This document shows positions 6,761 through 13,240 of a DNA stretch of 13,649 bases, in pieces. The notes beneath the pieces are model-generated. The model saw only the letters and a program-made list of their open reading frames with translations, ran no database searches and was not told the DNA's origin. Source of the DNA: Anaerolineales bacterium UBA7227 (GTDB lineage Bacteria > Chloroflexota > Anaerolineae > Anaerolineales > Villigracilaceae); assembly GCA_002473085.1 (NCBI GenBank), contig DKTP01000054.1, positions 1 to 13,649 of the forward strand. The letters are read 5' to 3'. Made by a program: the position numbers and the translations under genes. Numbering within the stretch: the first letter of the stretch is position 1; every line of letters begins with the position of its first letter.

Positions 6761-7591
6761 ATGCTTCCCACCGGAATCCTCGACACCATCCAACGCGCCC
6801 TCGCCGAAGACATCGGCGCTGGCGACGCGACCACCCTCTCCATCGTCCCGCCCGACGCGACCATGCGCGGCCAGATCATCGCCAAGCAGGATGGCATCAT
6901 CGCGGGACTCGACGTCGCCCGCGCCGCCTACGAACTGTTGGACTCCGCCGTGGAGTTCTCTCCCCAACTGGCCGACGGTTCACGCGTGACCCGCGCGGGA
7001 GTCCTCGCCCTCGTCTCTGGTCGGACCTCCAGCCTGCTCACCGCCGAACGGACGGCGCTCAACTTCCTCGGGCGGATGTCTGGCATCGCCACGTTGACGC
7101 GCCAATTCGTGGACGCGGTCGCTGGCACGCGCGCCGTCATCCTCGACACGCGCAAGACCGCCCCAGGTCTGCGCGCCGTGGACAAGTTGGCCGTCAAACT
7201 CGGCGGCGGCGGGAATCATCGCATCGGCCTGTACGACATGATCCTGATCAAAGACAATCACATCGACTACGCGGGGGGAATCGAAGAAGCCGTCAGACGC
7301 GCAAAGGCCGCTCGAAGCGGACTCCCGATCGAGGTCGAAGCGCGAACCATGAACGATGTGAGAGTCGCGCTGAGTCTGGGCGTCGAAAGAATCCTGCTCG
7401 ATAACATGTCGGTGGAAATGATGGCCGAAGCCGTGCGTCTGACGAACGGCCGCGCCAAATTGGAAGCCTCGGGCAACGTCACGCTGGAGACCGTCCGCGC
7501 CATCGCCGAAACGGGCGTGGACTTCATCTCCGTCGGCGCGCTGACTCACTCGGCCAAAGTGTTCGATGTGAGTTTTGATTATCTGAAATAA
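6761..7591 (+). CDS. nadC: Nicotinate-nucleotide pyrophosphorylase (quinolinate phosphoribosyltransferase)
   Basis: NadC converts quinolinate and PRPP to nicotinate mononucleotide, CO2 and pyrophosphate, the step that joins de novo synthesis to the common NAD pathway. The 276-aa length is typical. Visible motifs are AEDIGAGDATT (15-25), ERTALNFLGRMSGIAT (96-111, R97), LDTRKTAPGLR (128-138, R131 and K132), the KLGGGGNHRIGLYD stretch with H153 and R154, LIKDNHI (162-168, K164), EVEAR (191-195), LLDN (212-215), EASGN (235-239) and SVGALTHS (257-264). All catalytic positions look intact. The ATG at 6761 follows a TATAAT box directly and lacks a ribosome site, suggesting a leaderless message. nadA follows on the same strand after a repeat-filled spacer of about 208 bases. 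Confidence 0.97.
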   Translation: MLPTGILDTIQRALAEDIGAGDATTLSIVPPDATMRGQIIAKQDGIIAGLDVARAAYELLDSAVEFSPQLADGSRVTRAGVLALVSGRTSSLLTAERTALNFLGRMSGIATLTRQFVDAVAGTRAVILDTRKTAPGLRAVDKLAVKLGGGGNHRIGLYDMILIKDNHIDYAGGIEEAVRRAKAARSGLPIEVEARTMNDVRVALSLGVERILLDNMSVEMMAEAVRLTNGRAKLEASGNVTLETVRAIAETGVDFISVGALTHSAKVFDVSFDYLK

Positions 7592-7597
7592 TGCGGT

Positions 7598-7782
7598 ACA
7601 CGGATTTCACGGATTGGACGGAGTCTCACGGATTTTTTAAATTCTCTAAACACAAAGTCGCGCAAAAGGTACACAAAGAAAAAAGAAATTTTGCCTTCGT
7701 GCGTATTTCCTTCGCAGCCTTCGTGTCCTTTGTGTTTAAAAGGTTTTATCCGCGTAATCCGTAAAATCAGTGTCATCCGTGT
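7598..7782. repeat. Nested inverted repeats between nadC and nadA
   Basis: The spacer is built of nested palindromes. The outer arms are acacggat (7598-7605) with atccgtgt (7775-7782), and acggatt (7609-7615) with aatccgt (7756-7762). The inner arms are taaacacaaag (7647-7657) with ctttgtgttta (7728-7738). Around these cores the similarity is weaker but continues. The right side also carries the ccttcgtgtcctttgtg type of sequence also found near dnaB. The transcript could fold into a long imperfect hairpin ending 17 bases before the nadA start. Confidence 0.75.
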
Positions 7783-7799
7783 GCAAAAAGGAATTCCCA

Positions 7800-8843
7800 A
7801 TGAACCAACAAACCCAAGCGATGTACGACAAAATGCGGGTGAAACTCGAAAAGGTTGTCCCCGATGTGGAACTGCGTATCAAAGCCGAGATCGCGGTGGA
7901 GATCAACGCGCTGAAGGTTGAGCGCAACGCGGTCATCCTCGGTCACAACTACATGGAGCCAGCGCTGTTCTACTCCATCCCCGATTTCGTCGGCGACTCG
8001 CTCGACCTGAGCCGCAAGGCCGCGCAGACTGACAAAGATGTGATCGTCTTCTGCGGCGTCAAGTTCATGGCCGAAACCGCCAAGATCCTGAACCCGAACA
8101 AGACCGTGCTATTGCCGTCGGACAAGGCGGGCTGTTCGCTGGCCGCCGCCATCACCGCGGACGATGTGCGCGCCTTGAAGGCGCGTTTCCCTGGTGTGCC
8201 AGTCGTCACCTACGTCAACACCTACGCGGACGTGAAAGCCGAAAGCGACATCTGCTGTACGTCATCCAACGCGAAGGCCGTGGTAGAGTCGCTCGGCACA
8301 GACAAGGTCATCTTCCTGCCCGATGAGTATCTGGCAGGGAACGTGGCGCGCGAGTTGGGATGGAAGATCATTTATCCCGACCTTGCCCTCACCCCTGCCC
8401 CTCTCCCGCTGGGAGAGGGGAAAACCATGATCGGCTGGAAGGGACGTTGCGAAGTCCACGAGAAGTTCACCGTGAACGACATCCAGACCGTGCGTGCCCA
8501 GTTCCCCGACGTGTCGGTGCTCTCTCACCCCGAGTGCAGTCCCGAAGTGACCGCCGCGTCCGATTTTTCGGGCAGTACCACTGCCATGATTCGCTACGTC
8601 AAAGAATCCACCGCGCCGCAATATCTCGTCCTCACTGAGTGCGCCATGGGCGACAACATCGCCGCGGCCAACCCCGAGAAGGAAATGCTGCGCCTGTGCA
8701 TGGTGCGCTGTCCGCACATGAACACGATCACGATGGAAGACACGCTCGAAGCGCTGAAGTTCAACCGCTATGAGATCGACGTCCCCGAGGACATCCGCGT
8801 CCGCGCCGCGCGGTCGGTGCAGAGGATGATTGAGATTGGGTAA
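7800..8843 (+). CDS. nadA: Quinolinate synthase with an in-frame palindromic insert
   Basis: NadA condenses iminoaspartate (from NadB) with dihydroxyacetone phosphate to give quinolinate, using a [4Fe-4S] cluster. The 347-aa protein has the family motifs NAVILGHNYM (43-52), GDSLDLS (65-71), GVKFMAETAKILNP (86-99), YVNTYADVKAESD (138-150), HPECSPEV (243-250, with H243 and E245), DFSGSTTAM (255-263) and MVRCPHM (301-307). The cluster cysteines are C112 (GCSLA), C217 (GRCEVH) and C304. The start at 7800 is preferred because AAGGA lies in front of it; the GTG at 7770 is inside the upstream repeat. Residues 196-207 (ALTPAPLPLGEG) are the translation of a palindromic repeat, and C112-C217 is 105 apart rather than the 87 I recall for the T. 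maritima and E. coli enzymes. Many long NadA forms have a loop here, so function is probably kept. Confidence 0.95.
   Translation: MNQQTQAMYDKMRVKLEKVVPDVELRIKAEIAVEINALKVERNAVILGHNYMEPALFYSIPDFVGDSLDLSRKAAQTDKDVIVFCGVKFMAETAKILNPNKTVLLPSDKAGCSLAAAITADDVRALKARFPGVPVVTYVNTYADVKAESDICCTSSNAKAVVESLGTDKVIFLPDEYLAGNVARELGWKIIYPDLALTPAPLPLGEGKTMIGWKGRCEVHEKFTVNDIQTVRAQFPDVSVLSHPECSPEVTAASDFSGSTTAMIRYVKESTAPQYLVLTECAMGDNIAAANPEKEMLRLCMVRCPHMNTITMEDTLEALKFNRYEIDVPEDIRVRAARSVQRMIEIG
8386..8420. repeat. Dispersed palindromic repeat inserted within nadA
   Basis: The segment starts ccctcacccctg, followed by a perfect 10-bp palindrome: cccctctccc (8398-8407), loop gct, gggagagggg (8411-8420). This is the well-known type of dispersed repeat (CCCTCACCCC...CCCTCTCCC...GGGAGAGGGG) found between genes in many bacteria and translated in databases as LTPAPLPLGEG-like peptides. 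Here it lies inside the nadA frame without breaking it. Confidence 0.8.
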
Positions 8844-8848
8844 AACCT

Positions 8849-9005
8849 ATACGGACGCGGAAAACACGGATTGACGCGGACGAGCGCGGAAGGACTTGGA
8901 TTTTGAAATATTCGGGACGCGGACGAGCACAATTTACGCGGAAAATACGGAGAAAATTTAATAAAATTCCGTGTCAATCTGTGTCCATCCGCGTTCTCCG
9001 CGTCC
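8849..9005. repeat. Inverted repeat between nadA and the GxxExxY gene
   Basis: The arms ggacgcgga (8853-8861) and tccgcgtcc (8997-9005) pair perfectly, with further imperfect pairing inside (acacggattgac-type left arm, gtcaatctgtgtcc-type right arm). The left end atacggacgcgga (8849-8861) is identical to 9496-9508 on the other side of the GxxExxY gene. The interior is a series of ACGCGGA-like units and no reading frame. Confidence 0.75.
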
Positions 9006-9053
9006 TTGTATTTTTTATTCGGAAAGCCATTTTCGGAAGTGAGGAGATGAGAC

Positions 9054-9485
9054 ATGGAAGTAAAGAAGATTGACGCTCAGAACTTGAAGCACAAGGAAAT
9101 CACCGACAAAATTCTTTACGCATTTTTCAAAATTGTTTATCCCGCTCTTGGATTTGGTTTTCTCGAAAAGGTCTACGAAAACGCGATGGTAATTGCCCTT
9201 CGGGAAATGGGCTTGAAGGTTGAACAGCAGGTAAAGATCGTTGTCTATTTTGCAGGTCAAGTCGTCGGAGAATACTACGCGGATCTGGTTGTGGAAGGTT
9301 GTGTAGTTGTTGAACTCAAAGCCGTGCAGAACCTTTTGGACGAACACGACGCGCAACTCTTGAACTACCTGCGCGCCACCGAATACGAAGTCGGTCTCCT
9401 GCTCAATTTTGGACCTCAACCCCGCTTCCGCCGCAAAGTCTTTGATAATGAACGCAAATCATCCGCGACATGGAAAAAGAATTGA
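9054..9485 (+). CDS. GxxExxY protein (PD-(D/E)XK nuclease-like)
   Basis: This 143-aa protein belongs to the GxxExxY family: GFLEKVY (35-41) supplies the name motif with G35, E38 and Y41. It is followed by GEYYADLVVEG (D77) and VVELKAV (E87, K89), which together form the D...ExK core of PD-(D/E)XK nucleases, and then QLLNYLRAT (101-109) and GLLLNFG (114-120). The biological role of the family is not established to my knowledge. The ATG follows a clear GAGGAG ribosome site. The gene is inserted between nadA and nadB and is flanked on both sides by copies of the same ACGCGGA-rich palindrome (8849-9005 and 9496-9596). It has no evident link to NAD synthesis and is probably a mobile or repeat-associated passenger. 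Confidence 0.88.
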   Translation: MEVKKIDAQNLKHKEITDKILYAFFKIVYPALGFGFLEKVYENAMVIALREMGLKVEQQVKIVVYFAGQVVGEYYADLVVEGCVVVELKAVQNLLDEHDAQLLNYLRATEYEVGLLLNFGPQPRFRRKVFDNERKSSATWKKN

Positions 9486-9495
9486 TGTCAAATCC

Positions 9496-9596
9496 ATACG
9501 GACGCGGACGGGCACTGATTTACACGGAGAACGCGGAAAGAAAATAAGAAAAAAAAACTCCGTGCCCATCCGCGTTTATCCGTGTTTTCCGCGTCC
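9496..9596. repeat. Inverted repeat between the GxxExxY gene and nadB
   Basis: The arms ggacgcgga (9500-9508) and tccgcgtcc (9588-9596) pair, as do gggcac (9510-9515) and gtgccc (9562-9567). The loop centre is an A-rich tract. The left end atacggacgcgga (9496-9508) repeats 8849-8861 exactly. The right arm ends 26 bases before the nadB start codon. Confidence 0.75.
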
Positions 9597-9622
9597 CATC
9601 TTACAAAATCTAGGAGTCACAC

Positions 9623-11218
9623 ATGCTCCAAACAGACGTACTCATCATCGGCGCGGGGATCGCGGGGGCGACGGCGGCGCTGAAGTTGGCGGAATATCCC
9701 AACCGTCACATCACCATCATCACGCGCGAGCCTGACCCGCACGAATCGAACACGGGATACGCGCAGGGTGGGATCATCAGCCGCGGTCCCGACGACAGCG
9801 CCGACCTGCTGGTGAAGGACATCCTCGAGGCGGGCGCGGGCGCGTCATTGCCCGAGGCGGCGCGCATTCTGGCGGAGGAGGGGCCGCGGGTGTTGGATCA
9901 GATTCTGATTGCCGCGGCCCGCGTCCCGTTCGATAGAGGCGAGGGCGAGGCTTACGAATGGGGTCAGGAGGCCGCGCATTCCCGTCGTCGAATCCTTCAT
10001 GTGGGTGACGGAACTGGAAGCGCCATCGCACGCGGACTCGTCGCGCAGTTGAAGTCGAAGCCGAACATCCAGTGGTTCACCAACGCCACCGCCGTTGACC
10101 TGATCACGTACCCGCACCACTCGCGCAACCCACTCGACACGTACAAGCCGATCGTGTGTCATGGCGCGTACGTGTTCGACCGCAACAAGGGCGCGGTGCA
10201 TCGGACGCTGGCGGGCGCGACGGTTCTCGCGACGGGCGGGCTGGGTCGCATTTACCGAAACACGACCAACCCCGCGGGCGCGCGCGGCGACGGGCTGGCG
10301 ATGGCCTCGCGGGCGGGGGCGCGCATCATCAACGCGGAGTACGTCCAGTTCCACCCGACCGCGTTGGCCGTGCCTGGCGCCGAGGGATTTTTGATCAGCG
10401 AGGCGGTGCGCGGCGAGGGCGGGATTCTTCTGACCCCTGATGGTCAGCCGTTTATGGCGAAGTACGCGCCCGAGTGGAAAGACCTCGCGCCGCGTGACGT
10501 GGTGGCGCGCGCCATCCATCAGGAAATGACCGAGCACGCGTACACGTACGTTCTGCTCGACATCGCTTCACACATGGACGCTGAGGCGCTGCGCGAACGA
10601 TTCCCAAATATTTACGCCACCTGTCTCAAGGCGGGCATTGACATCACGCGCGAGCCGATCCCCGTTGTGCCTGCCGCGCATTATTTCTGCGGCGGCGTGC
10701 AGGTGGACGAGTGGGGGCGGACGAACATCGCGAATTTGTACGCGGTGGGCGAGGTCTCGTGTACGGGTCTGCACGGCGCGAACCGACTGGCGTCCACGTC
10801 GCTGTTGGAGGGGTTGGTGTGGGGCGAGCGCGCGGCGCGGCACATCGTAGAGCGAGATACTATCTCGCTTCTACCTGCGCCCAACGACATCCCCGCGTGG
10901 GACGAAAGCGGGCTGACCGACGACCGCGACCCCGCGTTGATTCAGGGCGATATGCAGACCATCCAGAACATCATGTGGCACTACGTGGGACTCGTCCGCA
11001 GCGGCGACCGTCTCTCGCGCGCCATCCGTGAGTTGCGTCACCTGCAAAACGAGATCGAGACCTTCTACCGCAAAACGAAATTGAGCGACGGTCTCATTGG
11101 CCTGCGCAACGCGGCCGAGGCCGCGCTGATCGTGGCACAGTCCGCGCAGCATAACAGGCAGAGTCGCGGGTGTCATTATCGAGTCGATTCGGTGGAGGTG
11201 GGGGATCGGTTGATATAA
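9623..11218 (+). CDS. nadB: L-aspartate oxidase
   Basis: NadB is the FAD enzyme that oxidises L-aspartate to iminoaspartate, the substrate of NadA. The 531-aa protein has the dinucleotide-binding GAGIAG (10-15), NTGYAQGGI (43-51), HSRRRILHVGDGTG (119-132), ATGGLGRIYRNTTNP (203-217), EYVQFHPTAL (239-248, H244), LISEAVRGEGG (257-267, R263), PRDVVARAI (290-298, R291), HYFCGGV (353-359, H353), GLHGANRLASTSLLEGLVWG (382-401, R388) and SRGCHYR (514-520). Catalytic His and Arg positions fall close to the E. coli numbering I recall (H244, R290, H351, R386), so it should be active. The length is normal. TAGGAG precedes the ATG at 9623. The gene is separated from nadA by the GxxExxY insert and two palindromes, so it may have its own promoter, which I could not identify. 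Confidence 0.97.
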   Translation: MLQTDVLIIGAGIAGATAALKLAEYPNRHITIITREPDPHESNTGYAQGGIISRGPDDSADLLVKDILEAGAGASLPEAARILAEEGPRVLDQILIAAARVPFDRGEGEAYEWGQEAAHSRRRILHVGDGTGSAIARGLVAQLKSKPNIQWFTNATAVDLITYPHHSRNPLDTYKPIVCHGAYVFDRNKGAVHRTLAGATVLATGGLGRIYRNTTNPAGARGDGLAMASRAGARIINAEYVQFHPTALAVPGAEGFLISEAVRGEGGILLTPDGQPFMAKYAPEWKDLAPRDVVARAIHQEMTEHAYTYVLLDIASHMDAEALRERFPNIYATCLKAGIDITREPIPVVPAAHYFCGGVQVDEWGRTNIANLYAVGEVSCTGLHGANRLASTSLLEGLVWGERAARHIVERDTISLLPAPNDIPAWDESGLTDDRDPALIQGDMQTIQNIMWHYVGLVRSGDRLSRAIRELRHLQNEIETFYRKTKLSDGLIGLRNAAEAALIVAQSAQHNRQSRGCHYRVDSVEVGDRLI

Positions 11219-11219
11219 T
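11214..11219 (+). promoter_or_regulatory. Possible -10 box for the lipoprotein gene, overlapping the nadB stop
   Basis: A perfect TATAAT lies across the nadB stop codon (TAA at 11216-11218). Transcription from it would begin near 11226, giving a leader of about 24 bases that contains AGGAGG before the ATG at 11250. No clear -35 is visible, so this is a tentative call. Confidence 0.35.
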
Positions 11220-11249
11220 TTGAAATCAATTCAGGAGGAAGAAACCCAA

Positions 11250-12329
11250 ATGAACAAGAAAATCATTCCTATTGTTGTGGCGATATTTCTTTTCGTCATA
11301 TCGTGCAATTTATTCCAACCAGACGTCAATATCACTTCAAGCAATTTTCCCCTGAAAGAACAGTGGTCATCTATATTCGACCACGCTGTTTACAATTTGG
11401 GGGTTGCCGACGATTGGGTTGCAGTAGGTCAATCGAACGGCATAACAGCAATTGATACAGAATCGGGAAAAACTATGTGGAAATTAGATTTTCAGTTAGA
11501 TCATGATTCTTTATTGCTGATTTCAAACGATGAACTCGTCGCCGCAAGTTCGTCTCAGCTATTTGTTATCAACAAAACTGGTGAAATAATCCATACAATC
11601 AATTTGCGACCGAAACAAAGCACCGAAGTCGTGGCGATGTATGCAGATTATGTTTTTGTGTATCGACGTGCTGACGGCCTGCTCGAAGCTTACTCTATTC
11701 AGAATGAAAAACTGGCATGGTATGTAATAACCCACCGAGGAGGGGTAAGCGTAAACTTTGATTCAAGGACAAACACCGTCTACATTACATCATCAAGTTT
11801 CGTTAGTGCAAACAAAATAACAGATGGAAGTGAAATCTGGAAAAAAGATATTGTTGGGAGAACTGGCATTTTAGATTCCGACACATTTTATTATTTCTCA
11901 GAATTGTCTCCCGCTATCGGATATATTACAGCCGCAAATGAACGTGATGGCTCAGAACTCTGGAAAATTGATGAACATTTTAGCATTCGGACTACAATAT
12001 ACAACCTGACAATTACAGGAAATCTATTAGTTGCAAGCACCGACTATGGATTGATAGCTTTTGATAAGAATAACGGAAATGAATTATGGCAATCCGAGAC
12101 GAACGATTTTTTCTACGGGAATCCCATCCCTTTTGATGATATTTTATATATTAGAGGAACCAACACGGACACAATATATGCCATCAACCCTCAAAGCGGG
12201 ATTTACTTTGGATACTTGTATCTGGGAAATCCTAGTATTATCTCACACAGAGAATATGAACTCATTTACAAGTCTGGGAATTATTTGATTTTTCCCTACA
12301 ATGATACTGTGTACGCATATCACCAGTAA
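11250..12329 (+). CDS. Lipoprotein with PQQ-type beta-propeller repeats
   Basis: This 359-aa protein begins with a bacterial lipoprotein signal: MNKK, a hydrophobic stretch to residue 18, and the lipobox VISC with C19 as the lipidated residue. It should be anchored to the outside of the membrane. The rest consists of blades of the PQQ-like/BamB type, each with an xxAxDxxxGxxxW pattern: AIDTESGKTMWKL, AYSIQNEKLAWYV, NKITDGSEIWKK, TAANERDGSELWKI, AFDKNNGNELWQS and a degenerate AINPQSGIYFGY. There is no catalytic signature, so it is probably a binding or scaffold protein; no ligand can be named. The ATG at 11250 is preferred over the TTG at 11220 because AGGAGG lies in front of it and the signal peptide starts there. 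The gene is AT-richer than nadB and ends before a bidirectional terminator. Confidence 0.85.
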   Translation: MNKKIIPIVVAIFLFVISCNLFQPDVNITSSNFPLKEQWSSIFDHAVYNLGVADDWVAVGQSNGITAIDTESGKTMWKLDFQLDHDSLLLISNDELVAASSSQLFVINKTGEIIHTINLRPKQSTEVVAMYADYVFVYRRADGLLEAYSIQNEKLAWYVITHRGGVSVNFDSRTNTVYITSSSFVSANKITDGSEIWKKDIVGRTGILDSDTFYYFSELSPAIGYITAANERDGSELWKIDEHFSIRTTIYNLTITGNLLVASTDYGLIAFDKNNGNELWQSETNDFFYGNPIPFDDILYIRGTNTDTIYAINPQSGIYFGYLYLGNPSIISHREYELIYKSGNYLIFPYNDTVYAYHQ

Positions 12330-12430
12330 TAACTAGAATCAGATTTACACGCCGCGGGGTTGAACCCCCTACTCAGTTCGTGGAAATCCGTTTCGACAGG
12401 GTTTCGACACAGCTTCGCCAGTCAACCGCC

Positions 12431-12487
12431 TGCTCAACGCGCCGCATTCGGACGCGCGTCTCAGGGCGCGGGGATATCGTCCAGAAT
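12431..12487. repeat. Copy 1 of the repeat flanking the toxin-antitoxin-like pair
   Basis: The segment gctcaacgcgccgcattcgg, continuing with acgcgcgtctcagggcgcgg and ending cgtccagaat, aligns with 13136-13191 with few differences (such as c/t, a/g and one extra t). It has the same orientation as copy 2. The surrounding spacer 12330-12488 also holds ggggttgaacccc and ttcgacaggg pieces that resemble repeat debris; no gene is supported there. Confidence 0.75.
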
Positions 12488-12488
12488 C

Positions 12489-12522
12489 AAAAAATCCGAA
12501 GCCTTGCGACTTCGGATTTTTT
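12489..12522. terminator. Bidirectional hairpin terminator
   Basis: A 13-bp perfect stem (aaaaaatccgaag at 12489-12501, cttcggatttttt at 12510-12522) has the loop ccttgcga. It has T runs in either direction, so it can end both the plus-strand lipoprotein transcript and the minus-strand zinc-finger/DUF4258 transcript, whose last codon ends three bases away. Confidence 0.85.
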
Positions 12523-12524
12523 GT

Positions 12525-12758
12525 TCATGCACTTACAAACTCGGCCACTGGCACGCTTTTCAACTTCGCTAGATTCTTTCGGTGCAGTTTTATTCTCTCG
12601 ATCTCGTGCAATGTCTCCACGGTGAGATAACTCTCCCCGCAGTTGGGACAGACGACCACAGGCACATTCTCGATGATCAATAAATTCGCGCCTTTGCCGT
12701 AACTGCGCGTCATATAACGGACTTCGGCTCCTTTTTTACCGCAAATGTCGCAGATCAT
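12525..12758 (-). CDS. YgiT-type zinc-finger protein (MqsA-like antitoxin candidate)
   Basis: This 77-aa protein has two CxxC pairs, C3/C6 in MICDICG and C37/C40 in VCPNCGE, the pattern of the zinc-binding N-terminal domain of MqsA/YgiT. The middle (TRSYGKGANLLIIENVPV) and the YLTVETLHEIERIKLHRKNLAK helix are standard for YgiT-type proteins. The DNA-binding HTH domain of full MqsA is absent; the protein ends at KSVPVAEFVSA. It is the second gene of a minus-strand pair, nine bases after the DUF4258 frame, with an excellent ribosome site (AAGGAG) in that gap. In mqsRA and in DUF4258/YgiT pairs the zinc-finger protein is the antitoxin that binds the upstream toxin. Family call is strong; antitoxin function is inferred. 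Confidence 0.85.
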   Translation of the reverse strand: MICDICGKKGAEVRYMTRSYGKGANLLIIENVPVVVCPNCGESYLTVETLHEIERIKLHRKNLAKLKSVPVAEFVSA

Positions 12759-12767
12759 AGTTTCTCC

Positions 12768-13061
12768 TTATTCACGAAATACCGTGACAAACACCAGTTT
12801 TCCAGTTGGGCTGATCTTGGTAACGGTAATGACAAACTCTCCACTCAACGACTCGCCTCTGACAAGATACTTCCACTCGCCTGTATTCTGGTCTTTCTGA
12901 CGCTCGATAATCTTACCTGACAGGATCGCGCTTTCCACATCGAAAATCGTCAAGCCGTCTTCATCCATTTCATCGTCCGCATGGATGGACATCACGTATT
13001 GCCGTGTGCGGATTTTCTCTCGAAGTTGGTTCAGGATTCGTTCGAACACCGATGACTCCAT
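12768..13061 (-). CDS. DUF4258 protein (RelE/MqsR-like toxin candidate)
   Basis: This 97-aa protein, MESSVFERILNQLREKIRTR followed by QYVMSIHADDEMDEDGLTIF, carries the DUF4258 pattern: a basic helix, a SxHAxxEMxEDGxT motif (H27, E31), DVESAILSGKIIE (41-53) and the strands KYLVRGE (64-70) and FVITVTKISPTGKLVFVTVF (76-95). DUF4258 proteins are small, related in outline to RelE/MqsR-like mRNA interferases, and frequently pair with YgiT-type zinc-finger antitoxins, as here. The ATG at 13061 is chosen; the longer frame to TTG 13112 runs towards the flanking repeat and adds an uncharacteristic N-terminus. No strong Shine-Dalgarno is visible before 13061, but TATATT on this strand at 13084-13079 could be a -10 element for a very short leader. 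Toxicity is inferred. Confidence 0.8.
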   Translation of the reverse strand: MESSVFERILNQLREKIRTRQYVMSIHADDEMDEDGLTIFDVESAILSGKIIERQKDQNTGEWKYLVRGESLSGEFVITVTKISPTGKLVFVTVFRE

Positions 13062-13115
13062 TGCAGGATGATGGGCTAAATATACATCAGAATCTGGCTC
13101 GTGGGCAAGCAATTT

Positions 13116-13240
13116 TTGACAGGTTCAACCTGACAGCTCAACGCGTCGCGTTCGGACGCGCGTCCAGGGCGCGGGAAGACCGTCCACGAATGGGACACGA
13201 ATAAACAAATGCGGGAGCGTGTCCATTCGAGAATTCGTGG
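13116..13240. repeat. Copy 2 of the flanking repeat, with a nested palindrome
   Basis: Bases 13136-13191 repeat 12431-12487 in direct orientation on the far side of the toxin-antitoxin-like pair. The right part is palindromic: ccacgaat (13184-13191) with attcgtgg (13233-13240), and ggacacg (13193-13199) with cgtgtcc (13218-13224). The part from gaccgtccacgaat onward is shared with 5591-5626. Confidence 0.75.

Noticed and set aside
7770..7799. GTG at 7770 as the nadA start
   Set aside because: It lies in the palindromic repeat. ATG 7800 has AAGGA in front and gives a normal N-terminus.
7592..7799. Riboswitch or NAD-responsive RNA upstream of nadA
   Set aside because: The structure is explained by dispersed palindromic repeats also found beside unrelated genes. 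No known NAD riboswitch core was recognised.
8849..9596. CRISPR array suggested by short similar ACGCGGA units
   Set aside because: Units are irregular in length and spacing, form inverted arms rather than direct repeats with unique spacers, and no cas genes are present.
9409..9735. Plus-strand frame across the GxxExxY 3' end and the nadB start
   Set aside because: It consists of out-of-frame gene ends and translated repeat, with a His-run tail and no protein-like sequence.
9845..10537. Minus-strand frame opposite nadB
   Set aside because: nadB motifs cover the whole stretch. The opposite frame is low-complexity and Arg/His-rich, typical of an antisense shadow.
12360..12625. Plus-strand frames in the spacer after the lipoprotein
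   Set aside because: They are translations of the repeat and the terminator, and run antisense into the zinc-finger gene.
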